NCBI GenBank assembly: GCA_037043015.1
Contig: CM073329.1
Span: forward strand, 6,588,648 to 6,652,647
Length of the DNA: 64,000 bases
Direction: 5' to 3'
Source: Bryum argenteum
Lineage: Eukaryota > Streptophyta > Bryopsida > Bryales > Bryaceae
A program made the position numbers and the translations under genes. The notes under the pieces are model-generated. The model saw only the letters and a list, made by a program, of their open reading frames with translations, did no database searches and was not told the origin of the DNA. The first letter of the stretch is position 1; every line of letters begins with the position of its first letter. Shown here one piece after another: positions 1-11,741 of the stretch.

Positions 1-1144
1 TGGGCAATACCCATGTGATAACCATGTGATACTAGGGTATAATTCTAGATTATCAGGCGGTAAAAAGCCTATACTTTCAAAGTTCAACCGGTTACCTCTC
101 GAAATCGTTCGGCTCATCTGCCAGTTCTTTCTCGACCTCGAGGCAATCAAAATAGATCCACTACAGTTGTTGTGAAGGTGCATTCCATGGTACTGTACGT
201 GCTCCTCTATCTCCGTCGAGCTTTTTTAAAGCTTTGAAAGTCAAGCGGCCATGCCGTCGAGGTGAGTAAGCGCCATGTCCGAACTGCAGCTTCGCAGAAC
301 AGAATACCGTACATCTTCAGAGATATAATGTGGCCGGTACTTTGCATGCATCCAAGTAGCACACTGTTCAAAGGATTAGAGTGGTCCTGCTTCTGAAGTT
401 GCCAAGGTAATTTGTCATGGCATTCTCGCACAAAAATCCAGGTACGATGCAGGAATCATTCGATCCATAGTTGGAGCTATTTGTCATTTCTAGTCCACGC
501 AATCGGCATGGTAACCCGGAATGATGCATGCATTAAGTAGTACTAAACAGGGGACCCCTGATCGATCGATCTATCTTCATTGATTCTCCGTTGTATCCAT
601 CACGAAGTAACCCTCGATCATCGAGCTCCGAAGCCCCCACCGACAGATTTCGACCCTCTGCTTGAGTCTCAGGTGACCACAATTTCAGGCTCAGACTACT
701 TGTCGTGTGAGTACCCAAGCTACTATTATGTTGCGCCATCCTCTGTTTCGGTGTAATCTGTGAGAGGAATAGAAAGAGTGGCTGGTTAGGATCAACATTC
801 AGAAATGTAGAAGAAACATGCCAGGACCTTTCACAATTGTGTGTTTCCAGTCCAATGGACAGTTTGGTCACCCTTACTACTGCTTCTTATCTACCAGTGG
901 ATATTTCAGTCGAACATGTTTATCTTTTTTCAACCTCAAATTGGCTGAATTTCGCGTGCCATTTTGACATGGAGTCATTTGTCCGTGCTTTTTTACTTAT
1001 GATCAAATCGATCGGTTGCATTACACAGAATCTATGTTGCATTACAGACAATTTTCCTTCCTTCGATGACCCCAGACTCTGAATATCACCATCTTTCCAT
1101 TTTTCGTATCAAATGGCCTTTGTGGCGGTGATTGACTGCTCGTG
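1..1144. other. Upstream flank of the CYP74 gene, no gene recognised
   Basis: I see no convincing gene here. Short open frames exist on both strands but lack family similarity and splice-supported extension. A run of GATC/CGAT repeats lies near 560-575, and similar CGATCGAT runs recur just after the gene (about 3180-3290). The promoter and 5' UTR of the downstream P450 presumably lie in the last few hundred bases, but no core promoter element stands out. Confidence 0.5.
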
Positions 1145-3142
1145 ATGTGTGGCGCTGTAGCTAGCATGGCAGCGTCGGAGACGAAGAGTGGGCTGCCGCT
1201 GCGGCCAATTCCAGGCGACTACGGCGTCCCCTTCTTCGGCGCAATAAAGGATCGGCTGGACTACTTCTGGTTCCAAGGGGAGGAGAAGTTCTTCAAGAGC
1301 CGGATCGAGAAGTACAACAGCACAGTGTTCCGCGTCAATCTCCCACCCGGTCCACCGATCGCGAAGGACCCCCGCGTAATCGCCCTGCTAGACCAAAAGA
1401 GCTTCCCAACCTTGTTCGACGTGAGCAAGGTGGAGAAGCGGGACCTGTTCCTGGGGACGTACATGCCCAGCACCAGCTTCACCTCGGGGTACCGCATCTG
1501 CGCCTACTTGGACCCCAGCGAGGAGAAACACACCAAGCTCAAGCAGTGGTGCTTCGACCTCATCGCTCGCAACGGCAAACACTTCATTCCCGAGTTTCAT
1601 GACTGCTTTGTGAAGAGCTGCGAGGCCTGGGAGACGGATATTGATGCGGGAAAGAAGGCTAATTTGTCTGTTGAAGTTACTCACTTTGCGTTTGAATTCC
1701 TGTTTCGAGCTGTTTGTCACCATGATCCCACTGCTCCTGGTAAAGCTAGCTTGCATAACAATGGCGGCACCTATGCTAATGACTGGACTTTACCCCAGCT
1801 GCTCCCCATCCAAGGTGCTGCTCTTGACCAATCTCTCGCAACAAGTTTGAATGAAAGCATAGTTCTGTTTCGATCCACAGTAGCTTCAGTAATTTTAGTC
1901 GTTGAACCATGTGCCACTTTCTAAGCCCTTTCGCTCTCATTAGCCCCCCTCATTCATTATCTTTCCTTCCTTTTGACTGTACCATTTTGCATTTTCAAGT
2001 ACGGCATTCTGCTGTAATGAGTTCAAGTGCAATTTGGGTGAAAGCTCGAGTGGCTGAATTTGGTGTGTATGGTCCTTGCAAGGGAACACGGGGCTGCCCC
2101 ACCCGGTGGAGGAGGCGGTAACCAGGACGGCGATAATTCCGAGCTTCGTCGAGCAGAAAAAGTACGACGCAATCCTCGACTTCATCAAGACGTATGCGAT
2201 TGAGGAGCTCACGAAAGCACAGGAGCTCGGGATTGGTCGGGACGAAGCGGCCGCCAATCTGCTCTTCTTCCTCAGCTTCAACGGCTATGGCGGCTTCAAC
2301 ATCTTCTTCCCGGAGATCACTGGGTTCATCCACCAGTTCGGCCACTTCGACCTCATGCACGAGCTTCACGACGAGGTGACCAAAGCCGTCGCCAAGAACG
2401 CCACCGGAAAAGTAACCCTGCAGGTACACCCCATGCATCGATCACACACCCTCGCACACCGTCTCCACTGAACGATCTGCACCATCTCTACTCATCAAAC
2501 ACCAGATAATCGTTCTTTCGATCTCGAGCTACTCATCAACCTTTGAATGACCTTTGACTCGATCTAGCTCTGCTCATCGAATACTGGATGATTTTCGTTT
2601 CGAGTTCTGGCTTGCTTCGATCTTGGGCTACTCATCGAACACGAAATGATCTTTGCTTCGGTGTTTGCCTTGTTTCGGTCCCTCTCCAGTCGTTGCAGGA
2701 CATGCCGTTGGTGCGCTCGGTGGTGTACGAGGGGTTCCGGTACAAGCCACCAGTGCCATACCAATACGGGCATGCGAAGAAAGACTTCATAATCGAGAGC
2801 CACACAAACTCTTTTCAAGTTAAGAAAGGCGAGATGCTATACGGATTCCAACCCATAGCAATGCACGACGGCAAGGTGTTCGAGAATCCGGAGGAGTTCG
2901 TGCCGAAGCGTTTCATGGGTCCCGAGGGTGAGAAACTGATGCCACACGTCTTCTGGTCGAATGGACGTGAGACTGATAAGCCTACAGTGACGGACAAGCA
3001 GTGCCCGGGGAAGAATCTGGTGGTCACCATGTCGCAAGTCTTCGTTGCGGAGCTCTTCCTGCGTTACAAGGATTACACTATCGACGTTGAAGGCACCGGT
3101 GCCGCTGCAAAGCTCTGGTTCCACACCCTCAACAAAGCTTGA
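1145..3142 (+). CDS. AOS: CYP74-family cytochrome P450, allene oxide synthase-like (3 exons)
   Basis: Exons are 1145-1814, 2083-2423 and 2690-3142. Splicing is phase-consistent (AAG/GTGCTG donor, TTGCAAG acceptor, CAG/GTAC donor, CTCCAG acceptor) and gives 487 residues. A second Met at 1166 would give 480 and is an equally plausible start. CYP74 enzymes rearrange fatty-acid hydroperoxides without O2 or reductase; allene oxide synthase makes the jasmonate/OPDA precursor. Visible marks are the N-terminal LPLRPIPGDYG, an I-helix FNGYGGFN near 289-296 lacking the usual P450 acid-Thr pair, the ExxR helix (E351-GF-R354) and the CYP74-type haem loop NGRETDKPT...KQCPGKN with Cys442. Length fits the family. 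The N-terminus shows no clear transit peptide, so cytosolic or envelope-associated action is possible. AOS, hydroperoxide lyase or mixed activity cannot be separated from sequence alone. An acceptor at 2699 would shorten exon 3 by three residues. Confidence 0.9.
2488..2670 (+). repeat. Intronic minisatellite in CYP74 intron 2
   Basis: Four degenerate tandem units begin CTACTCATC or CTGCTCATC at 2488, 2529, 2570 and 2628. The first two steps are 41 bp and the third is 58 bp. Each continues with an ATGATC...TTCGATCT-like body. The array fills most of the intron between exons 2 and 3. Confidence 0.6.
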
Positions 3143-3789
3143 TCGAACCATGCATGTCGATCAATCACATACAATCATCGATCGAGGTGCCACAGTCTTG
3201 AAGCTCCTCGATCGATCGATCATGGTGGTGTGCACGTAATCCTCTCGGAACTGATTTGTGAACCTCTCGCATGTCGCTATATCGATCGATGTGCTTGTTG
3301 GTTTAAGACTTGATTTTACTCAGACTCAGACGAATATCATGAAAGTGATCATGATACATAGAGGCGAAGTCCTTAATGCGATATTATGGAGGTGATTGTA
3401 AGTACAGGCGAAGGATTGTATGGAAGTGACGATGCAAAGAGACAAAGTTGTTTCTGTGATACAATGTGCAATACGAGGCTACTTTATGTTTATGAAAGCG
3501 TGGAGCGATTCTAGATCTTACATTCGTCTCGGCAATTGCAAGTGTCACCTTGACATAATAAGATTGTTATGTTGTCAAAAAGTGCCAATTTGTGAAAAAT
3601 TGCTTCAAGTTGAAATTCAAAGTTGAATTGATACAAGGATAACGGCAAGTGATGTAGAGTGCTCTAAAAATGGAGTAGTATTAGTAAAAAAGCTTAAGGC
3701 TTCTTCACCCATATGTGCATAGTCGTTATGCAACTCAACAATATCTTGTACTCACATTAATCCTTAAATGCCTAAGAGGGGTATAGAGC
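3143..3789. other. 3' flank of the CYP74 gene
   Basis: Downstream of the stop codon there are CGATCGAT runs and AT-rich sequence consistent with 3' UTR and intergenic DNA. A 68-codon open frame starting near 3420 has no supporting feature. No RNA gene is seen. Confidence 0.4.
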
Positions 3790-4431
3790 CTAGGAACATA
3801 ATTTTTTGCAAAGTGTCATGGATGAAAATGAAGGCAAGCTATTTAAATCTCAACCGTAGAATCTTGTAGTATACTTGTTGCAGGTCATGTGGGTAAGATT
3901 TGGAGTCATGAGGTCTCATAGATTGTGAGACTGTAACATATTAGTACTCAAAAAAGATCACAAAATTTCAGCATTCTTACTTTGAAGTGAAAATGCTATC
4001 AACAAACATATTGCAATGAAAAAATTCACCCATTAGAAAGTTTTCCAGCCCCATTTTAACAACACAAAAATTATTCACATTGCTAATTTCACTCTAGACT
4101 TCCCATGCTCCCATCGTGAAATTTGAGTTATTATTGAGCAGGTTACCTTATCTCAAAGAATAATATCTTTTGCTCATTGTTAATGTTGGCTTCATTAACG
4201 TTGAATTTTAACATAGTATAGAAGCATTTGATGGAGAATGGTGTTTGTAACTTTTTATAAAGTTTCACTATTCAATGTGGAAATTTGTATTGGCATTGTA
4301 GTGAACACCAATTTGAGTGCACACACCTTTTCCAGAGCTTATAGAATTTATTAAAATTACAATTTTTATGGAAATTGTTGAAAATACTGCCTCCAGAGCA
4401 GAATTTGTAAGCAGAAGCGACCCCACTGTAC
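3790..4431. repeat. Dispersed repeat with a GTACAGTGGGG-type terminus
   Basis: Text near 3840-3960 (CTCAACCGTAGAATCTTG, GTCATGAGG, CATAGATTGTGAGACTG) recurs in diverged form near 14260 and 61520 and inverted inside each A segment of the tandem array. The right end, 4385-4431, is AATTTGTAAGCAG...CCCCACTGTAC. This matches the inward terminus of the foldback element at 25971-26907. No matching left terminus was found, so this may be a truncated element or two adjacent relics. Confidence 0.45.
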
Positions 4432-4664
4432 AACATTAATTTGCATTGTGTACACGAAGTTCAAGAGAATGCATGTTCCCCCATCCTGGAAAATATCAAA
4501 ATGCTCTCATTTGGCCCCACCCCCATCCCATAGCCATGCTGCAGCAATTGCCGTGTTAGAGCACCATAACATTGATTTTCTATGTCTGTGTGAAGACTTT
4601 CTAAAACGAGGTCTAAAATGAGAGCCGATGGTGGAGAAGGTCATCAATTGGTCAAGAATTTCAT

Positions 4665-4740
4665 GTTCAACCAATCACATCTCAGAAGTCTCAATTTCAA
4701 CCAATCACATCTCAAGAGTCTCAAATTCAACCAATCACAT
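4665..4740 (+). repeat. 30-bp tandem repeat, about 2.5 units
   Basis: The block CAACCAATCACAT recurs at exact 30-bp spacing (CCAATCACAT at 4671, 4701 and 4731), separated by CTCA-AGAGTCTCAA-type text. It lies in otherwise featureless DNA between 4432 and 4841. Confidence 0.7.
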
Positions 4741-4852
4741 TTGATATTTTCTCCTTCATCTCCTGATTGGTGAACCTCCTCCATGCTTTTGAATGTTGCC
4801 TATGTATGTTCAATAAAAGAATCTTTGCATGAATCAAGTTAGTAGAGTGCTC

Positions 4853-5212
4853 AAACACCACAAGCCTTGGCTCGGTGGTTAGGGCTCATGGCCCCCAATG
4901 AGGAGGTTGTGGGTTCTAATCCTCATGCCGGCCTGATGCTCATCACTATAGTCCACCCAATTATTGTGGGGGGTCCTTGGACTTTGTTATATGGGTATCT
5001 CAAAGTCCTTTATGGGGATACTATGTCAAGTATCTTCAAGGCACTACTAACTAACTAGAAATTATTGTAGTTATAGTGTTCATCCTCGAGAGGAGGAAGT
5101 AGTATTGTTCCAATTTCCCCTTGTCCGATGGCCATCAGGTTATTAGCATTGTAAATAGACACTTCATTCACGCCAGCGCCTTAGAAAGGGACCGGAGTTT
5201 CTATCTATCTCT
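4853..5212 (+). mobile_element. tRNA-derived SINE with target-site duplication
   Basis: The head carries a polymerase III A box, TGGCTCGGTGG at 4868-4878, and a B box, GGTTCTAATCC at 4912-4922, 33 bp apart as in tRNA-derived promoters. The body is unrelated to tRNA and ends in a short CTAT/CTATCT simple tail at about 5200-5212. An exact 11-bp direct repeat, GTAGAGTGCTC, flanks the element at 4842-4852 and 5213-5223, the hallmark of target-primed insertion. The element is about 360 bp, in the normal SINE size range. It cannot be a functional tRNA because the cloverleaf after the B box does not close. A near-identical tail fragment occurs inverted at 13196-13223. Confidence 0.7.
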
Positions 5213-5223
5213 GTAGAGTGCTC

Positions 5224-5750
5224 TGTGGTCCAACATTTACTGAAGGGTCAAGGGTTCATTGTTCTTTCGGAAGAAATAATAAATAGTATAATCGCGAGCA
5301 CGGTTCCCAACGACGTTCCCAACCACGAGAGCCCTTCGAATGGGTTTAGGTGGACTTCGCCCAATTCGAAGGAACGAGGCACTTGCCGTCGAGGGTGTGC
5401 AAATCACGCTCCGACCATCTCCACCCGACCTGCCAGATCGTGTTCACAAACATCATACACACACTCATCTCTTTTCAGTTCAATCCGGCGATCATAGGGA
5501 TCCAAATTTCGACTTCTGCAGTGATCTATCGCCATCGATCGACCCTATGCACCATCTGTCATCAATCCCTTCGTCTATCGCGCTACAATTTAGCTTCTGA
5601 ACACCGGTCGATGTGTTGCCGGATTGATCGGAGCGCACTTCCAATTTCTCCGCCTAGGGTTTCAAATTTGATCGATGATGTTGTAGGATTGAGTGCACAA
5701 TGTTAAGTTAGGGTTTATCAAGAAAGCAGCGGTTTTTCTGTAGGAGCAAA
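5224..5750 (+). promoter_or_regulatory. Upstream region and probable 5' UTR of the CCX gene
   Basis: This stretch becomes richer in short coding-like text but has no recognisable protein. The ATG at 5751 is the first Met in the frame that continues into conserved exchanger sequence. The transcript start cannot be placed by eye. Confidence 0.3.
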
Positions 5751-8633
5751 ATGGCCGAGAGAAATTTTCGTTCAGTTATACGTCTCGTGTCGGTAGTGTT
5801 TTTTCTTGTTCTTTTACGGCAATCTGCATCGCCGGGAGAAGCTGGCCGTCATTCGAAGGGGATCGGTCACAGAGGGGCAAGGCATTTACTCGGTGTGGAG
5901 AGTGGCGAGAATCTTGGATTTCTGGGAAGGGAATGGAAGCTGAGGAGCAGGAGAGTGGCGGAAGGGGAAGGAGTTTCAAATAGCACAATCGGTCAGCAGC
6001 AGCACAGTGAGCCCGTTGATTTATCAACGCTTTCCAACAAAACCGAACCAACTTTTACTGCATGTGAGAACGTGAATGCGCATGTTGGATATCCAGACGC
6101 TTGCTCGTACGTGCGAGCCAATCCTGAATGTCACTCAGGAACGATGATCGAGTACGTTGAGCGGTTTTACTGCACTTTTGCGAACCATTCAATCATCGGC
6201 TATGTGGTGTATCTGCTGTGGTTGATGGCGCTTTTTTATATGCTTGGTAATACCGCGGCCGACTTCTTCTGTCCCTCCCTGGAGAAGCTGTCGAAGCTGC
6301 TGCATCTCCCGCCCACTGTGGCTGGGGTTTCGCTTCTGCCTCTCGGCAATGGCGCCCCAGACGTCTTTGCCAGTATTGCTGCTTTCACTGGATCGAGTAA
6401 TGGCCAGGTTTCGTCTCTCTCCCGTTCTTTAGGGCACTGTCTTCAGGTTGATAGATGAATCAATATCGCCTTGGACCTTGCTATAGATGATGGAAGCTAT
6501 GCAACAGGAAACTGTTTCAACTTTGATGGTTTATATTACATTTTTAGAGTGACTCTGAATCAATGAATAGCGAGCCAAGAAATGGAATTCACATGCTTTC
6601 TGTGCATTGGCCTGTGTTCTTTCTATGCTTGTAAAGATTGGTCATGTTAGTATCAGTATTTCTTTGGCTGGCATGCTTCACATGTGGTGATTGCGTAATT
6701 GATGATAACAGGCTAGGGAGTGTGCAAGTTTCATGCTGTAAAGGACGATCTATTGCTCATTTTGTGATCTGTGCGTGTGATTCTGATCGCAGGTGGGATT
6801 GAATAGCGTATTAGGAGGTGCAATGTTTGTGACATCTGTAGTCGCAGGCTCGGTGGCGTTGATAGTCTCGGGTGCGAATCGTTCAGCTACGTTACACTTG
6901 GACCGCAACTGCTTTCTTAGGGACGTGGGCTTCTTCATGGTCACTTTGGTGTCTCTCCTGTTGATCATCGTCGTTGGGAAGATACATCTCTGGGGAGCGG
7001 CTATGTATATCTCCATCTACCTGGTGTATGGATTCATGGTTGCTGCAGGAGAATGTATCAAGACTCAGGACCGGAAGAAACGCCAGTCCTCATATGCACT
7101 GGAGCCACTGCTACTAAGTGAGCCATTTGTTTCTTTTGTTGCAGGATTGAGCTTTCAATTCATATGCCTGTTGAACTAGTTGTAGGACTTCCACCTCGAT
7201 AGCCGATTTTATGAAGCACCAATGAAGGACATCTCTATCGTTCAAAAATCTAGGACACTATTTCTCTTCTCTGTTGATACTTGTAGTCATCTTTCTTGGA
7301 ACTATAAAAATCACTTCTGTAGATAGGGACTAGGCCATCTGCTTGTGTAAGAAGGCATACCTTTATCTCCGCAATGTAGAAATTCACAGGTTTGAGGTGT
7401 GATTCGCGAATGCATTTTGAAGATGTTCTATTTGCTTTCAGGTTCTTCTCCAGGTGATGAGGAAGGCTCAGGGTCTTTCGCTGAAGAGACCGTGGAGAAC
7501 AGCCTTCCTCAATGGATGTGGACTTCCAACGTGGCTATATATTCGCACAAAGGCTTGGCCACATTGGAAGGCCCATCTCGCCCACTGTGGGGGTGGAGTG
7601 AGCAGGAAGAAGCCGAATTGCAGGTGCCCTCATCTCTACAATTTTCAATGAGTCCACCTTCTTCCCTTGTTCCCATCGCAGTTTTGAGCAACACACGCAG
7701 TTCCTCATTCGTCCACTTTGGTGATAGAGAAGTTGATGTTATCTGGATCATACTTATTACAAGATTATGAATCAGAATGGCCAGAGGGATTCACCACAGG
7801 TCCTTTTATTGCAGGCACAGAGGTCATTCGGAAGGTTGTGCTGGCAGCTGCTTTGGCTGCCTCTGGACCTGCCACGGCGCTTGACGATCCCGTTGGTGGA
7901 CGAGTCACGTTGGTCACGTTCATTCGCAATCGGGAGTGCGATGTTGGCGCCGACGCTGTTGGCAGCAATCTGGGATGGAAACGATAGCCATCCATTGGGA
8001 AGCGGTCGCTCAGTGTACATCTTCGGCGGAACACTAGGTGCATTTCTGGGAATGCTGTCGTATTTCACCACCAAGGCAGAGCATCCACCACGGCGCTTTC
8101 TGTTTCCATGGGCATTCGGTGGGTTCATAATGAGCATCGTGTGGTTTTACATCATCGCCAACGAGCTCGTGGCGGCATTAGTTGCCCTGGGAGTCATCCT
8201 GGAGATCGACGCAGCCATTCTTGGATTGACGGTGCTAGCGTGGGGAAACTCCATGGGAGATCTCATGTCTAACATAGCGCTCTCGTTCAGTGGGAACGAA
8301 GGCGTGCAGATCGCCATCGCAGGCTGCTACGCAGGTCCCATGTTCAATACCCTCGTTGGATTGGGCCTCTCGTTCCTTATCGCCAGCTGGAAATCCTACC
8401 CTTCCTCGTTCGTCATCCCCACCGACTACAGCTTGTTCTACACCATTGGCTTCCTGTACGCTGGTTTGCTCTGGGCCATGTTCACCTTGCCCACGCGCTC
8501 CATGACTCCCAGCAAGAGCTTGGGTGTCGGCCTCCTGCTTCTGTACGCATCCTTCCTCTCCTTACGCCTTGCCAATGTTACTGGGCTCGTCTCCTTGCCT
8601 GGTCTCCGTGGCAATGACGTGATATTTGACTGA
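5751..8633 (+). CDS. CCX: Cation/calcium exchanger (CCX, Ca2+/cation antiporter superfamily), 4 exons
   Basis: Exons are 5751-6407, 6793-7117, 7442-7623 and 7815-8633, all with GT-AG borders and matching phases, giving 660 residues. CCX proteins are plant relatives of K+-dependent Na+/Ca2+ exchangers and move cations across endomembranes or the plasma membrane. An N-terminal hydrophobic segment (about 10-23) may be a signal peptide. A Cys-rich luminal part ([21 protein letters not shown]) precedes the first membrane helix near 148-166. The two alpha repeats are visible: [10 protein letters not shown] at 199-208 and [10 protein letters not shown] at 532-541. Between them lies the hydrophilic loop (about 320-400, acidic and Ser-rich) ending in the family-typical [12 protein letters not shown]. 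The last exon carries most C-terminal helices. An alternative acceptor at 7821 would remove two residues. Confidence 0.9.
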
Positions 8634-10263
8634 ATGGTGGTGGAGCACCCTGGGTGGGAATCTTACCCCATTCCCATTCGCTTGTAACATAGGACACGCT
8701 CATCAAAAAACCTCGAAGATCACCCTTATGGGCGGTGGTCTCTTTGTACATTCTCGATGGAGTAATTCAATTAGACTCCATTGTAATCGTATCAGAAAAA
8801 TGTTTGGGCATGTAATTTTGACTATGGTACGTGCTTTATCTTATACTCTCGGTCGCAAAATGACCTTATTCAGTTCGTGTTCAGACTTAGATCTTGTATT
8901 CATAGTCATCTCTGAGTACCAAGATAACATCAGCTTGTGACGGATCTTAACTTTGGATGCGAGAATGTCGGTTGCAAATTAAAAGGATCACGGATCGTCG
9001 TAAGTATTCTAAGTCGAGGTGCATTTGATCTGCTGCATAATTTTCTGCAGAACATCTAATAAGGTAGATGCTGTCACTTACCAACTGTAGGAGTGGTTTT
9101 CGGAAACAATAGATTGAACTTCAACCATTCAAATTGACTGGGGTTGTAGGAGATGGATTAACAGTGTTCATGTCTAGATCCTAATGGTGAAGGTAGAACA
9201 AGTGCGTTGTTTTCAGTTGTTCTTGTGGAGTGGTTTATCAAGTCCTTTTTACGTTATGGTCAGTTTCGTGACCAGATGATGAAGAATTTGAGCCAGAATA
9301 TCAATGCTCATGACTCACATGATTGTACTCACGGCTTCAGGATAAGCAGTTTGAAAGTGACTCAGCCAGGTACTGCGGATTACAGAACCCAATGTCGCCC
9401 AGGCCCCGAGCTTATCATGTATCATGCAGGTATCGGATCAGGAAAAATATTAAAATTCCTCTCCTGTGACCTGGGAGTTCATACCGTACGTGCCCTGAAC
9501 AAACAATAAACCATTACAGCAGCATTTTATGCTAAATATAGTACTCGTTACCAGTTTTATGAGTGACAATAAACCAAAAGGAGAACTCAAAATTTCGTCT
9601 AATATTTTACACACTCTATGTACACATGAAGGTCACATCTTATCGATTGAACATCGTTGTACACCTTTTATTTTTGTTTCTTACCAATTCAAACCGAGCA
9701 TACAGGTTCACGGGTAAACCAACTGAATTTGCTGTTACACATCAATCTTGTAAGATTAGGTGCAAGGTGAGCAACAATGAACAGGGAGTACCAGCATTTT
9801 GTTACAAGTTGGCCGGTTGATTTTGAGAATTTCCAAATGGAGTTTCAAGATTTAGGCTAAAATTCTTAATAAATATGCAGGTATCACGGGGTAAGGATGT
9901 TAACCGGATGACCTCTGAAAGCTTCCCGGACTGTGGTGGGCAAGAAGTGGGGTTGTTGAAATCAGTTTCATGGAATGAGACAACATAGAATCAGAGAGAT
10001 TCCCAAATACCTGGGTGGTCAGGGCAAGTAAAGAACTCCGAATCTTCAATTGTTAGAAAAATGAAAAACAATTATAACCAAGGGCAAGATTCTCATGAAA
10101 TTTGTCCCACAAGTGATCACTCTTGCCATTACCAAGAGGGCATACCAAACAGACATTTTTATTCACAATAACCCCACTAGGAGGAGATTCATTTGGTGAT
10201 TTAATATTATTTGTTTCATACTACGCAAAGCCATCAATAGTCATGTTGTATGACTGAGCGTAA
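8634..10263. other. 3' flank of CCX and gene-poor DNA
   Basis: No gene is supported. The first few hundred bases are probably 3' UTR. Small open frames around 9207-9509 and 9529-9820 have no recognisable motif, splice context or codon bias. Confidence 0.4.
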
Positions 10264-10665
10264 CCTCAATTCCGTTAAAATGGCGTTATTCCTCTAAAAT
10301 GGCGCTTTTTGGGGTGCTTAAAATGAAAAGAATGATGCTGGTTTTTGTCGAGTTTTGACATGATAGGGCAAATACTTCTGAACGGCCGTTCAGAAATAAC
10401 AATGATTCTGAACGGCCGTTCAGAAATATTGCCCTTTTACTGTGTCCAAAGGTCAAAAACCATAAAAAAAGTGTGATATTATGGAAATTTTGGTGATATT
10501 ACGGACTACATGTGTGATATTAATAAACATGCTATTTTGTAGGCATAAATACTTTTGAGCTTCAGTTCAAAAAATATGCTTGTAAAATGGCACGTTTGCA
10601 CAATATGGCACTTTAGCTCGGCTAAAATGGCACATGGAATAGTGCCATTTTAATGGATTTGAGGG
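10264..10665. mobile_element. MITE-like TIR element, family 1 copy 1
   Basis: The left end CCTCAATTCCGTTAAAATGGC is mirrored at the right end, whose reverse complement reads CCCTCAAATCCATTAAAATGGC. Subterminal copies of AAAATGGC recur on both sides. The interior has two perfect 20-bp palindromes, TTCTGAACGGCCGTTCAGAA, plus GTGATATTA motifs shared with the copy at 20440. It has no coding capacity. No clean target-site duplication is visible, so the superfamily is unassigned. Confidence 0.65.
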
Positions 10666-10924
10666 TTGAGTGCCTTTTCTTTATGTTGTTGCATATCTGC
10701 ACTTGTACCATAACTTTTCACTTGGCTCACGTGCAATTGCAAGCCTATGTTTGTTTGCTTTATTATTCTGAGTTCATTTCTAATTTTCAAAACATAAAGA
10801 TAAGTTCTCAATCATAAAACTCATGTTCTTCTCTACTCATGTAAATATGGGTGTACGTGTGTCATAAGATTGAGATGTTGAATGAATATGTTCCCATAAC
10901 CTGTTACAGTGGTAATTACGTTAA

Positions 10925-11175
10925 CCCCTAGAGATCCTTGATACAAAATTGTCTAAATTATCACAAAGGACCTCTTCTACTAAAAATCAATCTAAGAATA
11001 AATTAGAAGATCCAACCGTAGGATCTTGAAATTAACTTGACCCTTTACTCTTGTGACAAAGTTGAACCGTTAATTTTTCTCTGCTTTTGAGATTATAATG
11101 GTCAAAGTTGGCTGAATTTTTTTCCCTGTAGAAATCCCTAAAAAATCATTTTGGCTCTCTTGGATCTTCACGAGA
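10925..11175. mobile_element. TTAA-flanked MITE family 2, decayed copy
   Basis: It begins TTAA|CCCCTAGAGATCCTTG. The interior shares CAACCGTAGGATCTTGA, GTTGAACCGTT and TAATGGTCAAAGTTGGCT with the copies at 11742 and 16631. The right terminus has degenerated, so the end coordinate is estimated from the 260-bp length of the other two. Confidence 0.55.
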
Positions 11176-11185
11176 TGATTTTTGT

Positions 11186-11737
11186 AACATGTTACTAGCA
11201 ATGTTCTAATAAAGAAATGTTTTCAAAGCATGATACGAGTAATATGGGCTTTGAAAGGCAAGAATTACTATCAAGGTGCATAGTAAAAAAAACATGTTCT
11301 TGAGTAGTGTTGTATTAGGGTTTCAATGATGATGGATGATGTGCATGGTTGTTGCCACATGCCGCGGACGTAAAGGAAACAAGCTCGAGCTGCCCCCCAA
11401 TAAATGAGGCCGGGGTGATGCGGAGCCACAAGCGGCGCAAATGATAAGGATGATTGTAGGGCCGGGTGACCGGCAATGACAAGGTGCATTATGGTTGCTC
11501 ACTTGTCACCATGCAGTTGTACAAAGGACCAACTCTCTTGTGTTTATGATTACACCCTCCATGCTCATCATCCAACCTCTTAGAGCATGAGCATGCCGGA
11601 GAGTGGAGCCTTGTTTGGAGTGTGTATGAGGAATCCCAGCCCACTCACTATCCCTGTAACCCATCAAGAGGTGTAAATTCTGGGACGCCATAACTCCAAG
11701 TTATCCTGTGCTTTTATTCATATTTTTAGTGTCCCTG
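11186..11737. other. Gene-poor stretch between MITE copies
   Basis: A relatively GC-rich patch around 11350-11500 is the only notable feature. Minus-strand open frames of 61-72 codons across 11271-11691 have no recognisable motif. No RNA gene is seen. Confidence 0.35.
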
Positions 11738-11741
11738 TTAA

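Noticed and set aside
4861..4940. Functional tRNA gene
   Set aside because: A and B boxes are present, but the B-box side reads CTAATCC and the acceptor and T arms do not pair into a closed cloverleaf. The flanking 11-bp duplication supports a SINE instead.
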